Source: Hanstruepera flava (GTDB lineage Bacteria > Bacteroidota > Bacteroidia > Flavobacteriales > Flavobacteriaceae). From it: a stretch of DNA of 64,000 nucleotides. Positions within the stretch are counted from its first letter, which is position 1; every line of letters starts with the position of its first letter. Position numbers and translations under genes: made by a program. The stretch spans positions 1,463,501 to 1,527,500 of the forward strand of contig NZ_JALJCW010000001.1 in assembly GCF_023634025.1 (NCBI RefSeq), read 5' to 3'. Of this stretch, positions 45,297 through 54,219 are shown one piece after another. The notes under the pieces were generated by a model. That model was given only the letters and a program-made list of their open reading frames with translations, made no database searches and was not told the origin of the DNA.

Positions 45297-46026
45297 TTAC
45301 AATATCTTTAACTATGTCATTTTCGATTTTTGAAATCAAATTATCGCCTTTATAATCTTTTAAAGAAATGGGCTCTTGAACTTTAAAAGTTAAATGATTA
45401 CCTATTCCCATAGGAAATTTTCCGTAACGCAACATTTTCCATGAATTGTTAATTGTTATAGGAACTACTATTGCTGATGGTATTTTTTTGAACAACATAT
45501 CCAACCCTTTAGTTTGAAAAGGTTTGGGTTCACCATTCTTACTTCGGGTTCCTTCAGGAAAAATAACTGCGGTACGATTGTTTTCTTCAATATATTCACC
45601 AAACTTCATAATGGCAGGTAATGCTTGTTTCGGATTTTTTCTATCAATTAATACCGAGCCGCCATGTCGTAAATTGTAGGAGACGCTAGGAATACCTTTT
45701 CCCAATTCCTTTTTACTGATAAATTTCGGATGATGTTTTCGCATATACCAAATAATGGGTGGAATATCATACATGCTTTGATGGTTGGCAACAATTATCA
45801 AAGGCTTATTAATGGGTATATCAAAGTTGTTTTCAAAAGAAAACCGTGTGCCTAGTAAGTTCAAACACCTCATGATAAAAAACTGTAACCAATCTACACT
45901 TATTTTATGTGCCTGATAACCCAAAACATTAAAACAAAACCATTGAATAGGTTGAAAGACCACTAGCGTGAGTAAGAAAAAAAACGCATAAATTGAGGTT
46001 AGTATGTAAGCTAGTAATTTTCGCAT
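45289..46026 (-). CDS. plsC: 1-acyl-sn-glycerol-3-phosphate acyltransferase
   Basis: Membrane acyltransferase that makes phosphatidic acid. Seen: an N-terminal membrane segment, catalytic NHQSMYD (His82 and Asp87) and the substrate-binding FPEGTRS at 156-162. Length 245 aa is normal. It is the first of three overlapping minus-strand genes (plsC, HD, GNAT). Confidence 0.92.
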   Translation of the reverse strand: MRKLLAYILTSIYAFFFLLTLVVFQPIQWFCFNVLGYQAHKISVDWLQFFIMRCLNLLGTRFSFENNFDIPINKPLIIVANHQSMYDIPPIIWYMRKHHPKFISKKELGKGIPSVSYNLRHGGSVLIDRKNPKQALPAIMKFGEYIEENNRTAVIFPEGTRSKNGEPKPFQTKGLDMLFKKIPSAIVVPITINNSWKMLRYGKFPMGIGNHLTFKVQEPISLKDYKGDNLISKIENDIVKDIVND

Positions 46027-46075
46027 GAAAATGAATTAATAAACAAAATTAACCAATAAGATTAAAGCACAAAAA

Positions 46076-46096
46076 AACCACGATAGAATCGTGGTT
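46076..46096 (-). terminator. Intrinsic terminator after the bacilliredoxin gene
   Basis: Stem AACCACGAT / ATCGTGGTT (46076-46084 and 46088-46096) with a 3-nt loop. The A run at 46070-46077 on the plus strand is the T run for minus-strand transcription. It lies between the bacilliredoxin stop and plsC. Confidence 0.8.
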
Positions 46097-46118
46097 ATAA
46101 TTTAAGGGTTGCGTTTTT

Positions 46119-46529
46119 TTAGCAATGTTCGTTGTAAGCATCAACTAAATTTTCAGCAATCAATTCAGCAGGACGACCTTCAATATGATGACGCTCTAAC
46201 ATGTGCACCAATTCACCATCTTTAAATAAAGCCATACAAGGTGAACTCGGTGGAAATGGTATCATATGTTCACGAGCTTTATCTACGGCTTCTTTATCGA
46301 CGCCTGCAAAAACAGTCACAATATGGTCTGGCTTTTTGGCATTCTGCAAACTCATTCTAGCACCTGGACGTGCATTGGCTGCAGCACAACCACAAACCGA
46401 ATTTACGACAACCAATGTAGTGCCTTCTTTTGCTAAAGCGGCATCAACAGCTTCTGCAGTTTGTAATTCTTCAAAACCAACATTGGTTAAATCTTCTCGC
46501 ATGGGTTTTACTAATTCCGCTGGATACAT
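46119..46529 (-). CDS. BrxA/BrxB-family bacilliredoxin
   Basis: 136 aa of the YphP/YqiW family with the active-site CGC (Cys46 and Cys48) in NSVCGCAAANARPG. In Firmicutes these proteins remove bacillithiol from oxidised proteins; flavobacterial members are thought to work in thiol redox control. It ends in a clear terminator. A TATCTTTG -7 element (complement of 46565-46572) upstream supports its own promoter. Confidence 0.9.
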   Translation of the reverse strand: MYPAELVKPMREDLTNVGFEELQTAEAVDAALAKEGTTLVVVNSVCGCAAANARPGARMSLQNAKKPDHIVTVFAGVDKEAVDKAREHMIPFPPSSPCMALFKDGELVHMLERHHIEGRPAELIAENLVDAYNEHC

Positions 46530-46564
46530 ATATTTTAAATTTTAAGATTAATATTTAGATGGTG

Positions 46565-46589
46565 CAAAGATACCAATTGTGTAACAATT
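46565..46589. promoter_or_regulatory. -7 element and palindrome in the divergent bacilliredoxin/DnaJ intergene
   Basis: On the minus strand TATCTTTG (complement of 46565-46572) fits TAnnTTTG. Just upstream of it is AATTGT-GTA-ACAATT (46575-46589), a 15-bp palindrome. It could be an operator, but no regulator gene is adjacent. Confidence 0.35.
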
Positions 46590-46647
46590 TAAGCAGGCAA
46601 TCTACTAACAAATAGTATATTTACCCATAAATAAAATTGATAGGTAC

Positions 46648-47409
46648 ATGAGTTTTTCAAAATGGATTGGAGCAGCATTAGGATGGTCATTTGGTGGTCC
46701 AATAGGAGCCATAATAGGAATGGCATTGGGAGGTGTTGTTGATGCTGTATCTGGTAATGGAAATGAAACCATTTTTGGTCAAGAACAGTATAGAAGAGCA
46801 CAAGACAGAGGCAGAAGCAGTGTAAGAACCCAATCGGGTGATTTTGAAGTGAGTTTATTAATATTAGCTTCAATTGTTATAAAGGCTGATGGTAAGCAAG
46901 ATCAAAGAGAATTGGATTTTGTAAGGCAACAATTTGCTGGTATGTATGGTAAAGAACGTGCCAACCATGCCTTTAAGCTATTTAAAAACATTAATAAGCA
47001 ACAAATTCCTGTACGTCAGGTTTGTTTGCAAATCCGGCAGATGATGGATCACCCATCGCGTTTGCAATTGCTTCATTTTTTGTTCGGAATTGCTAAAGCT
47101 GACGGGCATGTTACGGAAGATGAGGTTAAGCAAATTTATACTATTTCAGGGTATTTAGGAATCAGTTCGCGTGACTACGAAAGCATTAAAGCTATGTTTT
47201 ACAATAGCAGTGATAATGCTTATAAGATTTTAGAAATAGACAAAAGCGCTTCAGTAACTGAAATAAAAGCGGCTTACCGAAAAATGGCTAAAAAATATCA
47301 TCCTGATCGAGTGGTTCATTTGGGTAAGGAGCACCAAGAAGGAGCAGAAGAAAAGTTTAGACAGGTGCAACAGGCTTACGAACAAATACAAAAAGAGCGT
47401 AAATTTTAA
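46648..47409 (+). CDS. TerB-J-domain protein (DjlA-like)
   Basis: An N-terminal glycine-rich hydrophobic segment ([20 protein letters not shown]) precedes a TerB-like helical domain (about 65-180, [18 protein letters not shown] and [15 protein letters not shown]) and a C-terminal J-domain with HPD at 218-220 in [10 protein letters not shown]. The J-domain should stimulate a DnaK ATPase; TerB domains are linked to membrane stress. It resembles DjlA in domain order. The DksA-like gene follows after 5 bp. Confidence 0.87.
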   Translation: MSFSKWIGAALGWSFGGPIGAIIGMALGGVVDAVSGNGNETIFGQEQYRRAQDRGRSSVRTQSGDFEVSLLILASIVIKADGKQDQRELDFVRQQFAGMYGKERANHAFKLFKNINKQQIPVRQVCLQIRQMMDHPSRLQLLHFLFGIAKADGHVTEDEVKQIYTISGYLGISSRDYESIKAMFYNSSDNAYKILEIDKSASVTEIKAAYRKMAKKYHPDRVVHLGKEHQEGAEEKFRQVQQAYEQIQKERKF

Positions 47410-47414
47410 TCTTT

Positions 47415-47738
47415 ATGGATAAAGAGCAGATAAAGCAAACTATAATAGATGAAATTGCGAAAACAGAAAAAGCTATTGTAGGCTACAAAGAATTGACCAA
47501 ACCCATTTCGCCAAATAATGCTATTGGTAGGGTAAGCCGAATGGACGCCATTAACAACCGAAGTGTTAATGAAGCCTCATTGAGACAGGCCGAAACCAAA
47601 CTTACAAATCTTAAACGAGCCTTATCAAAAGTTGAGGATGACGATTTTGGCATTTGCTTAAAATGTCAAAACCCAATTCCCGTTGGAAGAATACTTATTC
47701 GTCCTGAAAGTTTTTTGTGCGTGAATTGTGCGCGATAA
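47415..47738 (+). CDS. TraR/DksA-family zinc-finger protein
   Basis: 107 aa with a helical N-terminal part and a C-terminal C4 zinc finger: CLKC (Cys81, Cys84) and CVNC (Cys102, Cys105), with RILIRPESFL between. It may act on RNA polymerase as DksA does, or be a small relative without that role. It follows the TerB-J-domain gene by 5 bp on the same strand. Confidence 0.85.
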   Translation: MDKEQIKQTIIDEIAKTEKAIVGYKELTKPISPNNAIGRVSRMDAINNRSVNEASLRQAETKLTNLKRALSKVEDDDFGICLKCQNPIPVGRILIRPESFLCVNCAR

Positions 47739-47799
47739 AAAAACAGAAATTTTTCAGGTGACCTTTTTAAAATTTGACCATTAAGTAATAAAACGTTTT

Positions 47800-48342
47800 A
47801 TGAACGATCAAAAAATCTTACAGTGTTTTAAAAATGGTCAACGCGAAAAGGCTTTTAAGAAGTTGTACCAGCTGTATCCTAAAATTGAACGACTGGTATT
47901 GTCTAAAGGAGGTCAAAAACAGGATGCATCTGATGTTTTTCAGGAATCCCTTATAATTCTGTATCGGAATTTAGAAAAATCGAACTTCAAGCTTACGTCA
48001 TCATTCTACACCTACTTGTATTCTGTTTCAAGATTTGTTTGGAGCGATGTGCAAAAAAAGGAATCTAAACTACTTTCTAACCAACTGAATGAAAACGAAG
48101 CAACCATTACAAAAACTATTCATGAAGACAAACAATTTCAATTAGCCGAACAAGCTTTTTCTGAATTAGGAGAACGCTGTAAAAAACTCTTGCTGCTGTT
48201 TTATCACAAGCGGATGTCTTTTAAAGACATCGCCAATGTTATGCAATTTTCTACTGAAAAAATTGCCAAAAACCAGAAGTATAAGTGCTTATCTAAAGCT
48301 CGAGGTATTTACAAGAATAAACAACAAACCGTCCAATCCTAA
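47800..48342 (+). CDS. RNA polymerase sigma factor, ECF type
   Basis: 180 aa with region 2 (QDASDVFQESLIILYRNL and FYTYLYSVSRFVWSDV) and region 4 (AEQAFSELGERCKKLLLLFY, MSFKDIANVMQFSTEKIAKN). The layout is that of an extracytoplasmic-function sigma factor. The next gene, 12 bp downstream, is a membrane protein of anti-sigma type, so the pair probably forms a regulatory unit for an envelope signal. Confidence 0.88.
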   Translation: MNDQKILQCFKNGQREKAFKKLYQLYPKIERLVLSKGGQKQDASDVFQESLIILYRNLEKSNFKLTSSFYTYLYSVSRFVWSDVQKKESKLLSNQLNENEATITKTIHEDKQFQLAEQAFSELGERCKKLLLLFYHKRMSFKDIANVMQFSTEKIAKNQKYKCLSKARGIYKNKQQTVQS

Positions 48343-48354
48343 ATTCCAGAAATC

Positions 48355-50208
48355 ATGAAAACAGATATAAAACATATTGAGCTAATTACAAGATATTTAA
48401 ACGGAGAGCTTACCCTTTCCGAATCACAAGCTTTTGAAGAACGTTTGCGTACGGATATCGATTTCAAGCAATTGTTTAACGAACAGAAAACAATAATTCA
48501 AGGTATTAAGCGTGCCGGATTAAAAGAAGATATCGCTATTGCTAGGCAACGTTATTTTACGGCGAAATGGTTGAAAATTATTGGTGTTTCAGGAACCGTT
48601 ATTCTGGCTTTAATTGTAGTAGGAGCTTTATGGTTCAACAAACCAAATTCCGAACCCACACCTATTCAAGACAACATAAGTTTAGAAATAGAAGAAGCGC
48701 CCAAAATAGAAACTTCCTCTGCGCCAGAAATTGAAGTTTTAAATGTTCAAACAGATACGATAAAAAGTGACGAGCCTACTATCTCCAATATGAAATCTAG
48801 TGATTTAGCAAATGAGGTAGAACAAAATCCAATAAAAAAAGAAGTTGAAGAAACAGAAGAAATGGCCACAATTCTAAACGATTCTTTAATTGAAAATGAG
48901 CCTGTAGATGCAGTCAACACAAGACATCAATCCCTGAATTCATTTTTTGAAGCTGTTAAAAAGAAACCACAGGTTATTGAAATACATGTTGAAGAGAAAA
49001 CATCCCTTACCCTTGATGAGGGAACGACAATTACAATACCAAAACATGCTTTTGTTGACGAGAAAACAAATCGGTTAGTTCGTGGCAGGGTTCAATTAGA
49101 GGTTACAGAGTACTATAAGCTTTCTGATATGCTTTTAGGAAATTTATCAACCACATCAAATGGCGAAGCTTTGGAAACAGGGGGAATGCTTTATATTAAT
49201 GCTACCAAAAACGGTAAAAAGCTAAAACTGCAAAAACAGATTTCGTTAGCCTTTCCGTTTACCAAGCCCAAACCAGATATGCAGTTGTTTTCGGGCAAAA
49301 AAAACGATGGTAACATTAATTGGATTCCTAATGGTAATAGAAAAATTACAGCCGAGACTCTAGAGTCATTAGATTTTAATGTTGAAGTACCATTTAACAT
49401 TGTTGAAAATGTACCATTATTTCCTGGTTGTGAAGAATTTTCTACCAATGCCGAACGGAAGCAATGCTTTAACGATAAAATTCAAGAGGAATTTTTCAAG
49501 AAGTTCAATTTGAAAATCGCCGAAGATTTAAATTTAACAGGAAAGGTATTCGTAAACAGTTTTTTCAAGATTAATGAAGAAGGGCAAATTACCGATATTA
49601 GAACACGAGCTAGTGACGCTGCATTAGGAAGAGAAGCTATACGTGTGTTAAAAACGTTTCCTAAAATGCAACCCGCTTTACAAAGAGGCCAAGTAGTAAC
49701 TGTCCCTTATTTCTTTCCATTTGAAACGATGATGGAAGGTAAAACAAGGCCTAGGGCAAGTGTGATTATTAACGACATTAATGGTATTGAAGAACGTATA
49801 GTTAGCAAAGATAGTGTAAGAGTCAGCTCTTCAGATATGTCTTCTTATGCATTTTCTAATACTAATTTAGGCTGGATTAATTGCGACCGATTTGTGAACG
49901 GTTGGAAAAATAAAATAAAATATAAGTTTAAAATCAAGAATGCTGAAGGGGCAAACGTAAAAATGGTCTTTAAATCTTTAAACTCAATCTTGCCTAGTAA
50001 GACAGTAAATAATCAAGTAGATTTTGGACTAGTCCCTAAAGATGAAGAAATTGTTTTGGTTGCCATTAAAAAGGAAAACGACACCTTTTACTTGGGTATT
50101 AAAGAAACAAAAATTGAAGATATATCAGAACTGGATTTTGAGTTTAAGCCCCTTACAATTGAAGAATTGAAACATGAAATGGTTAAACTGAATGATTTTT
50201 TTGATTAA
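48355..50208 (+). CDS. Anti-sigma-like membrane protein with a TonB C-terminal-type domain
   Basis: The cytoplasmic N-terminus (ELITRYLNGELTLSESQAFE) is like the short helical region of zinc-less anti-sigma factors. A membrane helix at 74-94 follows. The large periplasmic part has an acidic linker, a beta domain (about 215-315, KTSLTLDEGTTITIPKHAF) and a TonB C-terminal-like domain near 375-465 (NSFFKINEEGQITDIRTR). The ECF sigma gene lies 12 bp upstream. The product probably holds the sigma factor and senses an envelope ligand or contact. The stop overlaps the convergent permease gene by 4 bp. Confidence 0.72.
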   Translation: MKTDIKHIELITRYLNGELTLSESQAFEERLRTDIDFKQLFNEQKTIIQGIKRAGLKEDIAIARQRYFTAKWLKIIGVSGTVILALIVVGALWFNKPNSEPTPIQDNISLEIEEAPKIETSSAPEIEVLNVQTDTIKSDEPTISNMKSSDLANEVEQNPIKKEVEETEEMATILNDSLIENEPVDAVNTRHQSLNSFFEAVKKKPQVIEIHVEEKTSLTLDEGTTITIPKHAFVDEKTNRLVRGRVQLEVTEYYKLSDMLLGNLSTTSNGEALETGGMLYINATKNGKKLKLQKQISLAFPFTKPKPDMQLFSGKKNDGNINWIPNGNRKITAETLESLDFNVEVPFNIVENVPLFPGCEEFSTNAERKQCFNDKIQEEFFKKFNLKIAEDLNLTGKVFVNSFFKINEEGQITDIRTRASDAALGREAIRVLKTFPKMQPALQRGQVVTVPYFFPFETMMEGKTRPRASVIINDINGIEERIVSKDSVRVSSSDMSSYAFSNTNLGWINCDRFVNGWKNKIKYKFKIKNAEGANVKMVFKSLNSILPSKTVNNQVDFGLVPKDEEIVLVAIKKENDTFYLGIKETKIEDISELDFEFKPLTIEELKHEMVKLNDFFD

Positions 50209-51365
50209 CCCCTAAACAAAAAGAAGTCATCTTTCATGTCTTCAATTTGGGCATCTTCATTAGTAATGATATAGTCAATGGCTTGAGAGGTAAAGTCATC
50301 ACCTTTTTCAGTTAAAGAAACAATATGCTTATCTATGGTAATCATATTGTTTTTTAATGCTAAATCTACAACTGTCTTGGCTCTTATCTTTTGCCAATTG
50401 ATATGCTCGCGTAAATGATTAACATGGCGTTCGTTTTCTTCGGTATGATTTTTTAAATGAAGCAGGAAGGTCAATAGAGACACCTCAATTTTTTGCTGTT
50501 TTTCACGATACATTACGGCTATCAAACCTTTGCTAGGTGCAAATAAATAAACAACTAAAAACAGTAAACCTAAAATAGTGGTTATTGAACCAGCAATGGA
50601 AGCATCCAACCAATGCGCAACCCAATACCCAGAAATAGCACTAAACACACCAAAAAATATAGAGAGGAAAAGCATCTTTTTTAAATCTGTTGTTAAAAGG
50701 TAGGCGCTAGCTGCAGGTGTAATCATAAGTGCAACCACCAAAATAGCTCCAACGGCATCAAAAGCACCAACAGTTGTAACAGATGCAACAGTCATTAATC
50801 CATAATGAATAATAACTGGTGAAAATCCTAGAGAAGCAGCCAGGCCAGCATCAAAAGTACTTAATTTTAATTCTTTAAAAAATGCGAATAGAAGCGCAAC
50901 AGTAATCACAAGAATACTACCTATTATCCATAATGATTTTGGTCCGACATCAACTCCTGAAATGAGTAGTCTATCAAAAGGCGCAAAAGCTAATTCACCT
51001 AAAAGAACCGCATCAACATCCAGATGCACATCATTAGCATTTTTAGCAATCATAATGACACCAATACTGAACAGAGCAGGAAAAACCAATCCTATGGCAG
51101 TATCCTCTTTTACCAATCCTGTTTTTTGAATTTGTTCTACCAATACCACGGTTATTACACCTGTTAGTGCGGCTAAAACAATCAATAATGGCGAGTTGAG
51201 GTCTTGTGTGATAAAGAATCCAACAACAATTCCCGGTAAAATGGAATGACTAATGGCATCACTTATCATAGCCATTTTGCGCAATACCAGAAACGTTCCT
51301 GGAATAGCACAGGCTATGGCAACCAAACTAGCAATGAGTTGTATTTCAAGTTGTGCGCTACTCAT
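50205..51365 (-). CDS. Metal ABC transporter permease with C-terminal winged-helix-like extension (second permease)
   Basis: Residues 1-280 form a ZnuB/MntB-type permease with about eight helices, for example SLVAIACAIPGTFLVLRKMA and SDAISHSILPGIVVGF. The last 100 residues are cytoplasmic and are not part of the permease fold. They read as a winged-helix (INWQKIRAKTVVDLALKNNM followed by VSLTEKGDDF), resembling a DtxR N-terminal DNA-binding domain. A similar permease-repressor fusion is known in chlamydial YtgCR. The gene overlaps the first permease by 8 bp. Confidence 0.86.
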   Translation of the reverse strand: MSSAQLEIQLIASLVAIACAIPGTFLVLRKMAMISDAISHSILPGIVVGFFITQDLNSPLLIVLAALTGVITVVLVEQIQKTGLVKEDTAIGLVFPALFSIGVIMIAKNANDVHLDVDAVLLGELAFAPFDRLLISGVDVGPKSLWIIGSILVITVALLFAFFKELKLSTFDAGLAASLGFSPVIIHYGLMTVASVTTVGAFDAVGAILVVALMITPAASAYLLTTDLKKMLFLSIFFGVFSAISGYWVAHWLDASIAGSITTILGLLFLVVYLFAPSKGLIAVMYREKQQKIEVSLLTFLLHLKNHTEENERHVNHLREHINWQKIRAKTVVDLALKNNMITIDKHIVSLTEKGDDFTSQAIDYIITNEDAQIEDMKDDFFLFRG

Positions 51366-52485
51366 CTTTTTTTAGTTGTTGGTTATATAAATTAGACGCC
51401 GTTTCAAATCCTTCTTGAGTCAAGCTCCACATGTTTCCATTTAATGTCACATAGTTTTTATCAACCAGTTTTTTAAGCGTGCCTTTGGTGTACCCTTGAA
51501 AATTATTAAGGATTTTTATGGTATGTGGATGCGAAATATTTTCGTGTGTTTTCGCAATATTGAACATAAAGGATAGGGTCTTATGCAATTCTAAATCACG
51601 ACGATTTTTTATAAACCGAATTTGGCGAAACAACAAACCACGATTGGGTGAAAAAATAAAAGAAAAAATCACAAAAACTGAAGCCACAATAACTATTACT
51701 GGCCCAGTTGATAGGTTATTTTGAGTGGCACTAATTGCCGTGCCGAAAACTCCCGAAAAAGCACCAAAAAGCGCTGCCAAAAACACCATCATACTCAAGC
51801 TGTTTGTCCACTGTCTTGCAGCAGCGGCAGGAGCCAAAAGCATGGCGCTCATTAAAACCACACCAACTGTTTGTAGGCCTAAAACAATAGCCAAAACAAT
51901 AAAAGAGGTAATTAAAATGTCTATAGTTTTGGTGTTAAACCCAAGGGTATTGGCATAATCTTTATCAAACAATAAAATTTTGAATTCTTTCCAGAATAGG
52001 AGTAAAACAATTAGGCATAAACCTGTTACAATTGCCATAAGCCAAACATCACTTTCCACTAATGTTGCAGCTTGTCCAAATAGGTATTTGTCTAATCCAG
52101 CTTGATTAGCATTGGGTTGTTTTTGAATAAAGGTTAATAATAAGATTCCGAAACCAAAAAATAAAGACAAAATTAACCCTAAAGCGGTATCAGATTTTAA
52201 ATGTGTTTTAGTAATAATACCTCTTATCCAAAACGTCCCTATTAATCCACTTATTAACGCACCAAGAAGTAATGTATTGCTTTCTTTTGCTCCAGTTAGT
52301 AAGAACGCTAAAGCAATGCCAGGTAAAGCGGCATGTGAAATGGCATCTCCCAATAAACTTTGTTTACGTAGTACAGCAAAACTTCCTAGCATTCCAGTTA
52401 CAGCACCGAGTATAGCAGTACCAAGCGTTATGGTTCTTAAGGTGTAATCGTTAATTACGAGTTCTATGTATTCTAGTAAGTCCAT
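51358..52485 (-). CDS. Metal ABC transporter permease with C-terminal winged-helix-like extension (first permease)
   Basis: Paralogue of the adjacent permease: permease core to about residue 280 (AILGAVTGMLGSFAVLRKQS, GDAISHAALPGIALAF), then a cytoplasmic tail with FQGYTKGTLKKLVDKNYVTL and MWSLTQEGFETASNLY, again a winged-helix-like pattern. With the other permease, the ATPase and the binding protein it forms a Zn/Mn/Fe importer. I start at ATG 52485 (MDLLEYIELV); the in-frame GTG at 52500 lies inside a repeat element and is less likely. Confidence 0.86.
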   Translation of the reverse strand: MDLLEYIELVINDYTLRTITLGTAILGAVTGMLGSFAVLRKQSLLGDAISHAALPGIALAFLLTGAKESNTLLLGALISGLIGTFWIRGIITKTHLKSDTALGLILSLFFGFGILLLTFIQKQPNANQAGLDKYLFGQAATLVESDVWLMAIVTGLCLIVLLLFWKEFKILLFDKDYANTLGFNTKTIDILITSFIVLAIVLGLQTVGVVLMSAMLLAPAAAARQWTNSLSMMVFLAALFGAFSGVFGTAISATQNNLSTGPVIVIVASVFVIFSFIFSPNRGLLFRQIRFIKNRRDLELHKTLSFMFNIAKTHENISHPHTIKILNNFQGYTKGTLKKLVDKNYVTLNGNMWSLTQEGFETASNLYNQQLKKDE

Positions 52486-52488
52486 TTT

Positions 52489-52566
52489 GTCATTCCGCAC
52501 TTGATGCGGAATCTATTATGTTTATTTTAGTTTATAGATTGGAGATTCCTGCTTTCACAGGAATTC
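52489..52566. repeat. REP-like hairpin pair inside the metal ABC operon
   Basis: Hairpin ATTCCGCA-CTTGA-TGCGGAAT (52492-52512) and a second hairpin ATTCCTG-CTTTCA-CAGGAAT (52545-52564), arranged in opposite orientation. They lie between the permease start and the ATPase stop, and could set different mRNA levels for the two halves of the operon. Confidence 0.7.
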
Positions 52567-53303
52567 TATTTTTGTATACTCACTTTATAATTAATACCAT
52601 AGGTTTTGGTTAGATTGTCATCATTAAAAATATCCTTTACAGGCCCTGTGGCTATTTTTTTTACGTTCAAAAAGGTTACCCAATCAAAATATTCGGGAAC
52701 TGTTTGTAGGTCATGATGCACAACGATTACCGTTTTATTGGCTTTTCGTAATGCTTTTAAAATATTGATGATGGCAATTTCAGTGGTTGCATCAACACCT
52801 TGAAAGGGTTCATCCATAAAGTAAATAGATGCATCTTGTACCAAAGCACGTGCCAAAAATATACGTTGTTGCTGTCCGCCAGATAATTGACTTATTTGCC
52901 TATTTTTAAAAGGTAACATGCCTACTTGCTCTAACGCTTCAAGAGCAGCCTTTTTTTCTTTTTGTCGAGGACGTTTTACCCATCCTAAACTGCCATAGGT
53001 TCCCATCATAACAACATCTAAAGCTGTTGTTGGGAAATCCCAATCTACACTACCTTTTTGTGGTACATAAGCCACAAGAGAACGTTGTTTTTCATATGAT
53101 TTACCATAGATACTAACACTTCCAGCAATTGGTTTTAAAATACCTAGAACAGATTTTATAAGTGTAGATTTTCCAGCACCATTTGGGCCAACAATAGCCA
53201 TTAGTACCCCTTCTGGAATTTCTAAATCAATATCCCAAAGCACTGGCTTATAGTTATAGGCTACAGTTAAATCGTCTATTTGGACTGCTGTTTTTTTGCT
53301 CAT
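52566..53303 (-). CDS. Metal ABC transporter ATP-binding protein
   Basis: 245-aa ATPase of the ZnuC/MntA type: Walker A GPNGAGKS, signature LSGGQQQR, Walker [11 protein letters not shown] and a switch His in VVHHD. It powers import of a divalent metal. The start codon lies on the same base as the end of the binding-protein gene, so the two are translated together. Order in the operon: DtxR, outer-membrane protein, binding protein, ATPase, two permeases. Confidence 0.93.
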   Translation of the reverse strand: MSKKTAVQIDDLTVAYNYKPVLWDIDLEIPEGVLMAIVGPNGAGKSTLIKSVLGILKPIAGSVSIYGKSYEKQRSLVAYVPQKGSVDWDFPTTALDVVMMGTYGSLGWVKRPRQKEKKAALEALEQVGMLPFKNRQISQLSGGQQQRIFLARALVQDASIYFMDEPFQGVDATTEIAIINILKALRKANKTVIVVHHDLQTVPEYFDWVTFLNVKKIATGPVKDIFNDDNLTKTYGINYKVSIQK

Positions 53304-54217
53304 TATTTTAAAGCGTTAACTATAGTGTTTACGTTATATTTAAACATGCCAATATACGTGCCTTCAATGGTTCCGGCATCACCTAAAGCATCAGAATATA
53401 GTGTTCCGCCAATCTTAACATCATGACCTTTGGATTTTACAGCAGCTTGCAAGGCTTCAATGGTTCGTTTTGGCACTGAACTTTCAACAAAAATTGCTTT
53501 TACTTTTTTCTCAATGATAAATGCTGCTAATTTTTGCACATCTTGAACACCAGCTTCAGTAGCCGTTGATAAGCCTTGTAATCCAACAACTTCAAAGCCA
53601 AAGGATTTTCCAAAATAGTTGAAGGCATCATGTGCCGTTACTAATATACGTTTATCTTCTGGTAACGTATTGATTGTTGTATTGATTTCAGCTTTTAAAT
53701 CACTTAACTCCTTAAGATATCGATTTCCGTTTTCTTGAAACGTATTTTCTTCTGATGGTAGAGCTTCAGATAGTTTATCAACAACAAATTGCGTGACTTG
53801 CTCCCAATACGTAATGTCAAACCAAATATGCGGATCGTAATTTGAAGCAAAATATTCTGAACCAATTAGAGTGCTTTTGTCTATTGCATCAGAAACAGCA
53901 ATTGTTTTAATGTTTTGACTGCCCATTTTTTCAAATACTTCAACTAATTTACCTTCTAAATGCAATCCGTTGTAAAAAATTAAATCGGCATTTGCTAGTT
54001 TTGAAACGTCTCCTTCACTGGCTTTGTATAAATGCGGATCGACACCACTTCCCATCAAACCTTTTACGTTAATGGCATCACCTCCAATATTTTTAACCAG
54101 ATCTGTTATCATGGTTGTTGTAGTAACTATATTGAGCTTTTCATTCTCTTTAACATCGGTTTTACAGCTTAAAATACTGAATAAAAGTGTTAATATAAGT
54201 AATGTTAATTTTTTCAT
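53303..54217 (-). CDS. Metal ABC transporter substrate-binding lipoprotein (ZnuA/TroA family)
   Basis: Lipobox Cys18 (TLLFSILSC) and a two-lobe cluster 9 binding-protein fold. Probable metal ligands are His62 in [10 protein letters not shown], His130 in NYDPHIWFD, His196 in [10 protein letters not shown] and Asp276 or Asp280 in [11 protein letters not shown] His at the third position is found in TroA and ZnuA, whereas classical Mn proteins of the PsaA type have Glu, so Zn, Mn or Fe are all possible. No His-rich loop is present. The gene starts 2 bases before the stop of the upstream outer-membrane gene. Confidence 0.9.
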   Translation of the reverse strand: MKKLTLLILTLLFSILSCKTDVKENEKLNIVTTTTMITDLVKNIGGDAINVKGLMGSGVDPHLYKASEGDVSKLANADLIFYNGLHLEGKLVEVFEKMGSQNIKTIAVSDAIDKSTLIGSEYFASNYDPHIWFDITYWEQVTQFVVDKLSEALPSEENTFQENGNRYLKELSDLKAEINTTINTLPEDKRILVTAHDAFNYFGKSFGFEVVGLQGLSTATEAGVQDVQKLAAFIIEKKVKAIFVESSVPKRTIEALQAAVKSKGHDVKIGGTLYSDALGDAGTIEGTYIGMFKYNVNTIVNALK

Positions 54218-54219
54218 TT

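Noticed and set aside
47739-47799. Short palindrome AGGTGACCT before the sigma factor gene as an operator
   Set aside because: Only 9 bp and found once; too weak to support.
52486-52500. Upstream GTG start for the first metal permease
   Set aside because: It falls in a repeated hairpin element; the ATG at 52485 gives the family-typical N-terminus.
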